Counted from the first letter of the stretch, positions 1 through 5,908 are shown. The stretch: DNA of 6,167 nt from Nitrospira sp. (GCA_005239945.1 SBAY01000256.1:1-6167), one strand, 5' to 3'. The notes: a model not told the origin generated them from the sequence alone. Translations and numbers: made by a program.

Positions 1-81
1 AATGGTCCTTAAATTATCCAAAATGGGCTATTTTTCGTTATCGCCTACATATGAAAAAAACTTTGTTAAAAAAACAACATC

Positions 82-110
82 TTGCAAGTTTGTATTACAA
101 AGAATATAAA
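82..110 (+). promoter_or_regulatory. Possible sigma70-like promoter into the repeat region
   Basis: TTGCAA at 82-87 and TATAAA at 105-110 are separated by 17 nt, close to the TTGACA-17-TATAAT consensus. Transcription would start near 117 and enter the inverted-repeat region, with a run of seven Ts at 370-376 just before the convergent purL end. No gene is seen to be served by it, and in AT-rich DNA such a match can arise by chance. Confidence 0.25.
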
Positions 111-136
111 GATGGAAAAGGGTTATATTGTTTATC

Positions 137-250
137 TTTGTGAACTTTGGGATTAAAATATTTTTGGCAACTTAACTCTTAACCTTAACATGGCAATAAT
201 TCCAATCACTTGTGTTTTTAAGGGATTTTAGACCTCTAAAGTTCACGAAA
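137..250. repeat. Nested inverted repeat, MITE-like or RNA-forming
   Basis: GTGAACTTT at 140-148 is the exact reverse complement of AAAGTTCAC at 238-246, with T/A-rich flanks extending the match. Inside it TAAAAT (154-159) pairs with ATTTTA (225-230), and CCTTAA (183-188) pairs with TTAAGG (218-223). The three pairs are nested in the right order, so the 114-bp segment can fold back on itself. The left half also holds a 7-nt tandem, CTTAACT-CTTAACC-TTAACA, at 171-190. There is no transposase gene and no clear target-site duplication, so a small non-autonomous element is only one reading. Confidence 0.5.
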
Positions 251-276
251 CTAAAGATTGTAGTGAGGTTATCCCT

Positions 277-356
277 CCTGAACAAGTTTGGGCTTCCATC
301 GCCGACGGTATGGGAAGCCTCAACCTGTTGAGGAATTTTCCCAAAACAAGTTCGGG
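277..356. repeat. Three related palindromes in tandem
   Basis: Three 16-17 bp imperfect palindromes of the same form, CCYNAAC..GTTNRGG, lie at 277-292 (CCTGAACAAGTTTGGG), 318-333 (CCTCAACCTGTTGAGG, 7-bp perfect arms) and 340-356 (CCCAAAACAAGTTCGGG). Between the first two, GGCTTCC (291-297) pairs with GGAAGCC (313-319). None is followed by a T-run directly at its base, so they do not look like a standard intrinsic terminator for purL. They may be parts of a dispersed palindromic repeat. Confidence 0.5.
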
Positions 357-362
357 CTTTCA
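281..362. repeat. 18-nt direct repeat, two copies
   Basis: AACAAGTTTGGGCTTCCA at 281-298 and AACAAGTTCGGGCTTTCA at 345-362 agree at 16 of 18 positions. The copies are 46 nt apart and bracket the central palindrome at 318-333. They overlap the outer two palindromes and could be the ends of one small repeat unit or a duplicated element. Confidence 0.5.
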
Positions 363-379
363 ATATAACTTTTTTTGGT

Positions 380-2575
380 CTAACACCAGTTTTTCCAGTG
401 TGATTCTAATAAAGATGGTCTTAGGTTTATCCAATTATTAATTTGTAAATTGCCCTCTCTTACCCTGCCTAAGATAGAAAAGGTAACCTCGTGAAAAGAG
501 GCAATCTTCTCCAATTTTTCCAGGTCTTCCTTTTTTAAGGTAAGGATGATTCGGGATTGGGATTCGGAAAAAAGGAGATAATGTGGTTCAATGAATGAAT
601 CCTCAAGGTTAATATCAGCCCCTATTTTACCAACAATACAGCATTCAGCTAAGGTTACTGCCAGGCCCCCTTCTGAACAGTCATGAGCTGATTTGATAAT
701 TCCCTGGGCAATTGCCTCAAGGCAGGTGTCCTGGATTGCCTTTTCCCAATCTAAATCAATCTGAGGTGGATGACCGGCTACCTGACCATGAATCACTTTT
801 AGATATTCAGAGCCTCCTAATTCTTCTTTTGTCTCACCTAATAAAACAATCATATCGCCTTCATCCTTAAACCCCATCCCTTCAACCCGTTGTCCTGTGA
901 TAATCCCTAACATTCCTACTATTGGTGTTGGATAAATTGCCAGACCTTCAGTTTCCAGGTTTAAAATCTGTTCATTGTAAAAGCTAACATTACCTCCTGT
1001 GACCGGGGTTTGAAATATTATGCAGGCCTTACTCATCCCTTCTACAGCCTTTTGGAATTGCCACATCACTTCAGGATTTTCCGGATTACCAAAATTCAAG
1101 CAATTGGTAATAGCCAGTGGTCTTGCCCCAACACAAACCACATTTCTGGCCGCCTCAGCTACGGCAATCATCCCTCCAAGATAAGGGTCAAGGTAACAAT
1201 ATCTGCCATTTCCATCGGTTGTAACCGCAATGGCTTTTTGAGTGCCTTTAATCCCCAAAATAGCCGCATCTCCTTTACCCGGTAAAAGTTGCGTATTTGT
1301 CCCGACCATGTGGTCATACTGCTCATACACCTTTTCTTTTAGTCCAATAGATGAAGAGGCAATTAATTTGAGCAGGATTTCATTGTAATCTTGAGGTGGC
1401 GGTAAATCAGGCAGATGGTGGACGGTTTCAAGGTAAGCCGGTTTTTGTTGAGGACGTTGATAAACCGGGGCATCGTCGGTTAATGATTTTGCCGGAACTT
1501 CAGCCACTATTTCCCCTTTATCTTTTACCCTCAACATTCCATCCTGGGTTACTTCACCAATGACAACCGCATGCAAATCCCATTTCTCAAATATCTTTCT
1601 GGCTATATCCTCAGTGCCTGCTTGAATACAGATAAGCATCCTTTCCTGTGATTCAGAAAGCATCACCTCATAAGGCACCATTTCTTGGGCTCGTCTTGGA
1701 ACTAATGATATATCTATTTCCATACCGCTATTTCCACGACTGGCCATCTCAGAGGTAGCACAGGTAAGCCCGGCACCGCCCATATCCTGCATACCAACGA
1801 TACAACCCGTTTTTCCCAATTCAAGGCAGGCCTCAACCAATAACTTTTCCATAAATGGGTCCCCTACTTGAACCGCAGGTCTATCTTCATAGGATTCCTT
1901 GGTTAGCTCACGCGAGGCAAAGGTTACGCCATGTAACCCATCCCTACCCGTAGCCGACCCCACATAGATAATAGGATTTCCCACACCAGCGGCAATTCCC
2001 TTAATAATCTTATCATAGTCTATCAGGCCGACACACATAGCATTAACTAAAGGATTTCCTTTGTAGCAAGACTCAAAGTATATCTCACCGGCAACCGTCG
2101 GAATACCAATGCAATTACCATAGCCGGCAATGCCGGCGACAACCCCATTCAACAGGTATCTGGATTGCGGGTTATCCAATTCACCAAACCTGAGGGAATC
2201 CAAAAGGGCAATAGGTCGAGCACCCATCGTAAATATATCGCGGATAATCCCGCCTACACCTGTAGCTGCACCCTGGTATGGCTCAACCGCTGAAGGGTGG
2301 TTATGACTCTCAATCTTCATCACCACCGCCAGATTGTCACCAATATCGATTATGCCGGCATTTTCACCAGGACCAAGTAAAATCCAGGGTGCTTGCGTAG
2401 GAAAGAGTTTCAAAATAGGTCGTGAACTTTTATAACTGCAATGCTCACTCCACATCACCGAATAAATGCCCAACTCGGTATGATTCGGCGGACGCTTCAG
2501 TCCCTGGCATATCCGCTCATACTCATCCATCGTTAATCCATGTGATTTAATTATTTCCGGGGTTATTTCCGGCAT
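380..2575 (-). CDS. purL: Phosphoribosylformylglycinamidine synthase subunit PurL (FGAM synthase II)
   Basis: PurL catalyses the ATP-dependent conversion of FGAR plus ammonia to FGAM, the fourth step of de novo purine synthesis, in the cytoplasm. The 731-residue length is that of the short bacterial/archaeal form, which takes ammonia from the glutaminase PurQ with PurS as a bridge. Visible motifs are SEHCSYKSS (43-51; H45 aligns by motif with the active-site His of short PurL), the ATP/metal region [13 protein letters not shown] (87-99), [12 protein letters not shown] (102-113), [13 protein letters not shown] (204-216), QDMGGAGL (263-270), and in the second AIRS-like half [21 protein letters not shown] and [13 protein letters not shown], then [12 protein letters not shown] near the C-terminus. 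The frame is intact, with no truncation. The ATG is set by a GAGGAG site 8 nt upstream. Neither purS nor purQ is in the window; the upstream neighbour in the same direction is a SLOG-fold gene 124 nt away. I see no PurR box or purine riboswitch. Confidence 0.97.
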   Translation of the reverse strand: MPEITPEIIKSHGLTMDEYERICQGLKRPPNHTELGIYSVMWSEHCSYKSSRPILKLFPTQAPWILLGPGENAGIIDIGDNLAVVMKIESHNHPSAVEPYQGAATGVGGIIRDIFTMGARPIALLDSLRFGELDNPQSRYLLNGVVAGIAGYGNCIGIPTVAGEIYFESCYKGNPLVNAMCVGLIDYDKIIKGIAAGVGNPIIYVGSATGRDGLHGVTFASRELTKESYEDRPAVQVGDPFMEKLLVEACLELGKTGCIVGMQDMGGAGLTCATSEMASRGNSGMEIDISLVPRRAQEMVPYEVMLSESQERMLICIQAGTEDIARKIFEKWDLHAVVIGEVTQDGMLRVKDKGEIVAEVPAKSLTDDAPVYQRPQQKPAYLETVHHLPDLPPPQDYNEILLKLIASSSIGLKEKVYEQYDHMVGTNTQLLPGKGDAAILGIKGTQKAIAVTTDGNGRYCYLDPYLGGMIAVAEAARNVVCVGARPLAITNCLNFGNPENPEVMWQFQKAVEGMSKACIIFQTPVTGGNVSFYNEQILNLETEGLAIYPTPIVGMLGIITGQRVEGMGFKDEGDMIVLLGETKEELGGSEYLKVIHGQVAGHPPQIDLDWEKAIQDTCLEAIAQGIIKSAHDCSEGGLAVTLAECCIVGKIGADINLEDSFIEPHYLLFSESQSRIILTLKKEDLEKLEKIASFHEVTFSILGRVREGNLQINNWINLRPSLLESHWKNWC

Positions 2576-2583
2576 AATAAAAT

Positions 2584-2589
2584 CTCCTC
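2584..2589 (-). promoter_or_regulatory. Ribosome binding site of purL
   Basis: On the minus strand GAGGAG is followed by 8 nt and then the ATG at 2575. This supports the chosen purL start. The site begins 5 nt after the heptamer repeat ends, so the repeat sits directly against the translation start region. Confidence 0.8.
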
Positions 2590-2593
2590 GTAT

Positions 2594-2628
2594 AATTAAA
2601 AATTATGAATTATGAATTAAAAATTAAG
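2594..2628. repeat. Five in-phase tandem heptamers (AATTAWR type)
   Basis: Reading the plus strand in steps of seven gives AATTAAA, AATTATG, AATTATG, AATTAAA, AATTAAG without interruption. All five share AATTA. The pyrimidine-rich stretch that follows (2646-2680) also tends to read in sevens, but only loosely. Short tandem heptamers of this kind are known as STRRs in heterocystous cyanobacteria; similarity of design is all that is claimed here. Confidence 0.65.
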
Positions 2629-2685
2629 AAAGGGGGAATTATCTATTTTTCTTCCTTCTCCATTTTCCACTTTTTCCCCTTAATT
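2622..2685. repeat. Imperfect inverted repeat in the purL upstream spacer
   Basis: AATTAA (2622-2627) pairs with TTAATT (2680-2685), and GGGGAA (2633-2638) pairs with TTCCCC (2674-2679). The left arm has an extra 5 nt between the two blocks, and the loop is about 35 nt of pyrimidine-rich sequence. On the minus strand the structure lies 15 nt past the SLOG gene stop and ends in an AT-rich run, so it could attenuate or terminate weakly. It lacks the compact GC stem expected of a strong terminator. Confidence 0.4.
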
Positions 2686-2699
2686 ATTTTCTCTCCCTG

Positions 2700-3248
2700 T
2701 TATTTAGGTATGTGGTTAAACCTGTTTGTTTCTAACAATTTTGTGACTAATTCTACCGGGTCAGGGCTATAAATAAGGTGTGAACCGGTTGACTTTTTGA
2801 TAATGGCAATAAAGTTCTTAATCTCATCCGCTATGCCACCACTTCCTTCTAAGACGCCAATGGGTCTTCCTTCATCATAGGCAATAGCAAACTCACCTAA
2901 GGTTCCAGAACGTCCGCCAACAATAATGATAATGTCACAAGAGCGGACAGCGATTACCTCTCGTCCCATTAATCCACTACCTGTATAAATCATTACATCA
3001 ATCCCTTCTACCGGGGAATTATATTTTTTAATATGTTCTTCTAATGTTAAAGCAGGAGAGATACCAATAGTTATCCCACCTTGTGCCTTAGCCCCTTTTG
3101 TAGCCTCATAAGGTAATCCTGGACAGCCACCTGTAAGTAAGGCACAACCATGTTTAGCTATCTCCTCACCTAATTTATAAACCTTTTTGATAACCTCCGG
3201 GTCGAATATCCCTTCAGAAGTCCCCATAACACCAACCTTTATCTTCAT
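2700..3248 (-). CDS. SLOG/LOG-like Rossmann-fold protein (TIGR00725 type)
   Basis: The gene encodes a 182-residue soluble protein with the lysine-decarboxylase-like (LOG, SLOG superfamily) nucleotide-binding fold. It opens with KVGVMGTS (4-11), a first beta strand and glycine turn. LLTGGCPGLPYEATKGA (37-53) matches the TGGG-type loop of the superfamily, and VGGRSGTLGE (110-119) corresponds to the PGGxGTxxE signature of LOG phosphoribohydrolases. E119 and R96 (in GREV) sit where LOG enzymes have their catalytic Glu and Arg. The leading Pro of the signature is Val and the RK pair is RE, so cytokinin-type phosphoribohydrolase activity cannot be assumed; the true substrate is unknown. The start is the ATG at 3248, chosen because AAGGAGG lies 7 nt upstream; an in-frame TTG at 3266 would place that site inside the gene. 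It has its own promoter and may be co-transcribed with purL. Confident in fold, not in function. Confidence 0.85.
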   Translation of the reverse strand: MKIKVGVMGTSEGIFDPEVIKKVYKLGEEIAKHGCALLTGGCPGLPYEATKGAKAQGGITIGISPALTLEEHIKKYNSPVEGIDVMIYTGSGLMGREVIAVRSCDIIIIVGGRSGTLGEFAIAYDEGRPIGVLEGSGGIADEIKNFIAIIKKSTGSHLIYSPDPVELVTKLLETNRFNHIPK

Positions 3249-3255
3249 ATATAAT

Positions 3256-3262
3256 CCTCCTT
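3256..3262 (-). promoter_or_regulatory. Ribosome binding site of the SLOG-fold gene
   Basis: On the minus strand this is a full consensus AAGGAGG, 7 nt before the ATG at 3248. It decides the start: the alternative TTG at 3266 lies upstream of the site and has no comparable sequence before it. Confidence 0.88.
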
Positions 3263-3302
3263 GCAATCTGTTTCACGGGTACATATTTCCCTATACTGCT
3301 AT

Positions 3303-3331
3303 AATATACCAGAGATTTACTTAGATGTCAA
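3303..3331 (-). promoter_or_regulatory. Sigma70-like promoter for the SLOG gene (and possibly purL)
   Basis: On the minus strand a perfect TTGACA (-35, plus-strand positions 3326-3331) is followed after 17 nt by TATATT (-10, 3303-3308). Transcription would begin near 3296, giving a leader of about 48 nt with no obvious structure. Spacing and hexamers match the housekeeping consensus closely. No clear second promoter was found in the 124-bp spacer before purL, so this one may also serve purL. Confidence 0.72.
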
Positions 3332-3353
3332 GTATTTTTGCTACGAAAAATTA

Positions 3354-3382
3354 TTGACAAAGGATAAGTTGTGTGATAATAT
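3354..3382 (+). promoter_or_regulatory. Sigma70-like promoter with extended -10 for uppP-cobQ
   Basis: A perfect TTGACA at 3354-3359 and TAATAT at 3377-3382 are 17 nt apart. TG at 3374-3375 followed by one base gives an extended -10 (TGATAATAT). The predicted start is near 3389, so the heptamer repeat and the 17-bp hairpin fall within a leader of roughly 100 nt before the uppP start. The promoter is back to back with the minus-strand promoter, the two -35 boxes being 22 bp apart. Confidence 0.75.
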
Positions 3383-3410
3383 ATCAGGTATCAGGTATCA
3401 GGTGTCAGGC
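3383..3410. repeat. Tandem heptamers (ATCAGGT type)
   Basis: Three exact copies of ATCAGGT (3383-3389, 3390-3396, 3397-3403) are followed by a variant, GTCAGGC (3404-3410). The run starts at the base directly after the -10 hexamer. Inverted copies of the same heptamer (ACCTGAT at 3461-3467 and relatives) lie downstream and form the other arm of a hairpin. Confidence 0.75.
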
Positions 3411-3471
3411 AAGGGAAAAGACTAATTACCAATAACCTTTTTCCCTCTTCTTTACCTGACACCTGATACCT
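3393..3471. repeat. Perfect 17-bp inverted repeat in the uppP leader
   Basis: AGGTATCAGGTGTCAGG at 3393-3409 is the exact reverse complement of 3455-3471. Inside it AGGGAAAAG (3412-3420) pairs with CTTTTTCCCT (3437-3446) with one bulged T, leaving a loop of about 16 nt. In RNA this would make a long hairpin ending 6 nt before the uppP ribosome binding site. It is not followed by a T-run, so it is not a terminator. It may be a mobile or dispersed palindromic repeat, an mRNA-stabilising leader structure, or both. Confidence 0.75.
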
Positions 3472-3477
3472 ACTAAA

Positions 3478-3483
3478 AAGGAG
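3478..3483 (+). promoter_or_regulatory. Ribosome binding site of uppP
   Basis: AAGGAG ends 6 nt before the ATG at 3490. The earlier ATG at 3484 directly abuts the site with no spacing and cannot be used efficiently, so 3490 is the better start. Confidence 0.82.
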
Positions 3484-3489
3484 ATGTTG

Positions 3490-4302
3490 ATGAACGATAT
3501 TTTAGTGAGTGTGATTTTGGGTATTGTTGAAGGAGTTACGGAGTTTCTTCCTGTTAGTTCCACCGGGCATTTGATACTTGCCGGGCACTATTTGAAATTT
3601 ACTGGTGAAAAGGCTAATGCCTTTGAGATTTTCATTCAACTGGGGGCGATACTTGCTGTTTTGGGCTATTTTCATAAGCGTATTTTAGGGCTAATCCAAA
3701 GTTTGTTAGGCAAATCAACACCAGAAGGTTTATCTAAAGGTATTGCCTGGAAGTTTGCAGTTGGAATAGGTATTGCCTTTATTCCTTCGGCTGTCCTGGG
3801 TCTTCTGTTTCATGACAGCATCGAAGATAGATTGTTCACACCTAAGGTGGTAGCTCTGGCATTGATTGTTGGTGGTCTGGCTATCCTGATTATCGAGCGA
3901 TTTTGCCAGCATCCAAAGACCTTTGTCATGGAACATATAAGTCTGCAAAAATCATTTTGGATTGGTGTTGCCCAGTGTTTTTCTCTTATTCCAGGTATGT
4001 CCCGGTCGGCATCAACCATTATGGGGGCATTGGTTGTCGGATTAAGTCGTGAGGCGGCGGCTGAGTTTTCCTTTTTCCTGGCTATCCCGACGATGTTTGC
4101 CGCAACACTCTACAGCTTGTTAAAAATACTTCTATCTCTTTCTTCTGCGGATGCGGTAGTCTTTGGCACTGGTTTTATTGTCTCCTTTATAGTTGCCTGG
4201 TTGGTAATTGCTGGATTTATGGCCTTCATTAAACGACATAACTTTATGGTTTTTGGTTGGTATCGAATTATTTTTGGCTTGATTATTTTATATGTCCTAT
4301 AG
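3490..4302 (+). CDS. uppP: Undecaprenyl-diphosphatase UppP (BacA family)
   Basis: This integral inner-membrane enzyme removes a phosphate from undecaprenyl diphosphate to regenerate the lipid carrier used for peptidoglycan and surface polysaccharides; overexpression in other bacteria gives bacitracin resistance. From the ATG at 3490 it has 270 residues, the normal family length. The first signature, GIVEGVTEFLPVSSTGHL (11-28), carries E14, E18, S24 and H27, the expected catalytic/metal-site residues. The second, PGMSRSAST (168-176), carries the essential R172. Most of the rest is hydrophobic, with membrane segments at roughly 45-62, 87-107, 117-135, 152-168, 189-212, 225-246 and 253-270. An ATG six bases earlier (3484) is possible but has no room for a ribosome binding site. 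It is the first gene of a pair with cobQ, read from the extended -10 promoter through a leader containing a long hairpin. The family call is secure. Confidence 0.97.
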   Translation: MNDILVSVILGIVEGVTEFLPVSSTGHLILAGHYLKFTGEKANAFEIFIQLGAILAVLGYFHKRILGLIQSLLGKSTPEGLSKGIAWKFAVGIGIAFIPSAVLGLLFHDSIEDRLFTPKVVALALIVGGLAILIIERFCQHPKTFVMEHISLQKSFWIGVAQCFSLIPGMSRSASTIMGALVVGLSREAAAEFSFFLAIPTMFAATLYSLLKILLSLSSADAVVFGTGFIVSFIVAWLVIAGFMAFIKRHNFMVFGWYRIIFGLIILYVL

Positions 4303-4314
4303 TTCATATTTTAT

Positions 4315-4320
4315 AGAGGG
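4315..4320 (+). promoter_or_regulatory. Ribosome binding site deciding the cobQ GTG start
   Basis: AGAGGG ends 7 nt before the GTG at 4328. The in-frame ATG at 4292, inside the end of uppP, has no Shine-Dalgarno-like sequence before it and would add 12 residues unlike any cobyric acid synthase N-terminus. Confidence 0.72.
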
Positions 4321-4327
4321 TTTTTGG

Positions 4328-5908
4328 GTGAAAAAGGCGAAAACAATTATGATTCAGGGAACCGGCTCAGGTGTAGGCAAAAGTGTCCTTGTCAGTGCCT
4401 TGTGTCGGATATTTCTTCAGGATGGTTATTGTGTTGCTCCTTTTAAGGCACAGAATATGGCTTTAAATTCCTATGTTACCGAAGATGGCGGAGAAATTGG
4501 AAGGGCACAAGCCACCCAGGCACAAGCCTGCAGGATTAAACCTACCGTAGATATGAATCCAATTCTGATTAAACCTACCTCGCAAACCTCAGCCCAGATT
4601 ATATTGCATGGCAAGCCGGTAAAAAATATGTCTGTTTATGAATACAAGGATTATAAAAAACCGGTTTTTAGCCAGGTGAAAGAATCATTAGAAAGGCTGC
4701 GCCAGAAATATGAAATTGTAGTTATTGAAGGGGCAGGTAGCCCGGCAGAGATAAATTTAAAAAGAGATGATATAGTCAATATAAAGATAGCAAAAATTGC
4801 CTCTGCACCGGTTATTCTTGTAGGAGATATCGACCGCGGAGGGGTATTTGCCTGGCTTATTGGAACATTACAATTATTGACCGAGCGTGAAAAAAAGATG
4901 GTCAAGGGATTTATTATAAATAAATTTCGAGGGGATAAACGACTACTAAAATCAGGAATCAAATTTTTAGAAAACTATACCGGCATAAAGGTATTGGGAA
5001 TAATTCCTTATTTTGAGGATATAAAAATCCCTGAGGAAGATTCCGCAACGAGACAAGCCTCAACAAGGCAAGCCTCTTTAAAAAACAAAAAAAGAGGCAG
5101 AGAATTGATAGATATAGCTGTGATTAGATTGCCACATATCTCTAATTTTACTGACTTTGACGCCTTAGAGAATGAACCGGATGTCAGCCTGCGTTATGTC
5201 AACGACAAAGAAGAATTAGGTAGTCCTGATGTAACTATTATCCCTGGAACAAAAAATACTATCGAGGATTTGAATTATCTTAAGCGGTCAGGATTAACCC
5301 AAAAGATAATCTCAAATTTCGAGTCCCAACCAAAAGGCTTGTCTTGTTTAAATATCCTGATTGGGATTTGTGGTGGCTACCAGATATTAGGGGAATGGAT
5401 TTATGACTTGATGGCTGTAGAGTCAAAGAGAAAAAGAAGAATAAGGGGTTTAGGGATTTTGCCCATAATTACTCAGATGTATCCGGAAAAAATTTTATCC
5501 CAGGTAAAAGCCAGAGATTTATCTTCGGGTGTTGAGGTGACAGGTTATGAAATTCATCACGGCAGGTCTCAAGTAATTAAGGAGATAGAGCCTATGTTCG
5601 AAATTTTTGAGGTTATGAACAAGGTTGGAGTAAAAAGAATGGTAACACCACTGGCAGTAGACGGTGCACGAATACAAGACAGAAAGACTTGTCTCGTTAG
5701 ATGTTGGGGGACATACATCCACGGGGTATTTGATAACGATACATTCCGCAGGAATTTCTTGAATGATCTAAGAGCAAGAAAAGGAATGCCACCCTTAGCT
5801 GAAGGCAAAACCTATAATGTGGACCTCGAAATTGATAAACTCAGCCACCTGGTGCGAGAAAATATTAATCTGGATTTATTGTATAAGGTTTTAGATGGGA
5901 GGGAATAA
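4328..5908 (+). CDS. cobQ: Cobyric acid synthase (adenosylcobyrinic acid a,c-diamide amidotransferase)
   Basis: CobQ (CbiP) amidates side chains b, d, e and g of adenosylcobyrinic acid a,c-diamide, using glutamine and ATP, late in corrin synthesis. From the GTG at 4328 it has 526 residues, slightly longer than the usual roughly 490-510. The N-terminal ATPase domain has the P-loop GTGSGVGKS (11-19), PFKAQNMALNSYVTEDGGEI, MNPILIKPTS, VIEGAGSPAEINL and GDIDRGGVFA. After RLPHISNFTDFD and IPGTKNTIEDL comes the class I glutaminase-like domain with GICGGYQILGE (nucleophile C348), GYEIHHGRS and YIHGVFDND (H465). All key residues are present. The extra length lies largely in the linker at about residues 238-258, which holds a TRQAS-TRQAS repeat. 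It starts 25 nt after uppP and is probably co-transcribed; an ATG at 4292 would overlap uppP but lacks a ribosome binding site. No other cob gene or cobalamin riboswitch is visible. Confidence 0.96.
   Translation: MKKAKTIMIQGTGSGVGKSVLVSALCRIFLQDGYCVAPFKAQNMALNSYVTEDGGEIGRAQATQAQACRIKPTVDMNPILIKPTSQTSAQIILHGKPVKNMSVYEYKDYKKPVFSQVKESLERLRQKYEIVVIEGAGSPAEINLKRDDIVNIKIAKIASAPVILVGDIDRGGVFAWLIGTLQLLTEREKKMVKGFIINKFRGDKRLLKSGIKFLENYTGIKVLGIIPYFEDIKIPEEDSATRQASTRQASLKNKKRGRELIDIAVIRLPHISNFTDFDALENEPDVSLRYVNDKEELGSPDVTIIPGTKNTIEDLNYLKRSGLTQKIISNFESQPKGLSCLNILIGICGGYQILGEWIYDLMAVESKRKRRIRGLGILPIITQMYPEKILSQVKARDLSSGVEVTGYEIHHGRSQVIKEIEPMFEIFEVMNKVGVKRMVTPLAVDGARIQDRKTCLVRCWGTYIHGVFDNDTFRRNFLNDLRARKGMPPLAEGKTYNVDLEIDKLSHLVRENINLDLLYKVLDGRE
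5048..5077 (+). repeat. In-frame 15-nt tandem repeat inside cobQ
   Basis: ACGAGACAAGCCTCA (5048-5062) and ACAAGGCAAGCCTCT (5063-5077) agree at 12 of 15 positions and both encode Thr-Arg-Gln-Ala-Ser, in phase with the codons (residues 241-250). A lysine/arginine-rich stretch follows. The repeat lies in the linker between the ATPase part and the RLPHISNFTDFD motif, where the family tolerates length variation, so the reading frame and active site are unaffected. Confidence 0.7.

Larger units (their letters stand above)
1..379. other. Gene-free stretch downstream of purL, repeat-rich
   Basis: This stretch follows the purL stop codon and runs to the window edge. I see no credible coding sequence. 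The only open frame of note (minus strand, 172-363, 63 codons) has a TTG start with no Shine-Dalgarno site and runs straight through the inverted and direct repeats listed separately. The region is AT-rich up to about 270 and then locally GC-richer where the palindromes cluster. It looks like an intergenic region colonised by one or more small repeat elements, or a structured non-coding RNA. Nothing in it resembles a tRNA or a known riboswitch core. Confidence 0.6.

Noticed and set aside
315..324. AAGCCTCAAC shared with the cobQ tandem repeat (5055-5064)
   Set aside because: A 10-nt match between two places in about 6 kb is expected by chance several times over, and the flanks do not match.
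172..363. 63-codon open frame on the minus strand
   Set aside because: It needs a TTG start with no Shine-Dalgarno site, has no recognisable domain, and passes through the inverted and direct repeats that better explain the sequence. Translations of dispersed repeats often give such spurious frames.
1010..1285. 91-codon plus-strand open frame inside purL
   Set aside because: It lies wholly within the strongly conserved purL coding sequence on the opposite strand and has no family features; it is a shadow frame.
2643..2663. Tiny minus-strand leader frame encoding MEKEEK before purL
   Set aside because: Six codons in purine-rich repeat DNA are expected by chance; no attenuator logic is visible with it.
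3249..3489. Search for a riboswitch (cobalamin, purine) ahead of uppP-cobQ or the SLOG gene
   Set aside because: The leader is occupied by heptamers and a simple hairpin; I see no B12-box-like or purine-aptamer-like core.
4292..4327. Upstream ATG start for cobQ overlapping uppP
   Set aside because: No ribosome binding site precedes 4292, and the extra 12 residues do not resemble CobQ N-termini, whereas the GTG at 4328 has AGAGGG 7 nt before it and gives the usual KxxxIMIQGT beginning.
5569..5808. Minus-strand open frames inside cobQ
   Set aside because: These lie antisense to conserved glutaminase-domain sequence and have no features of their own.
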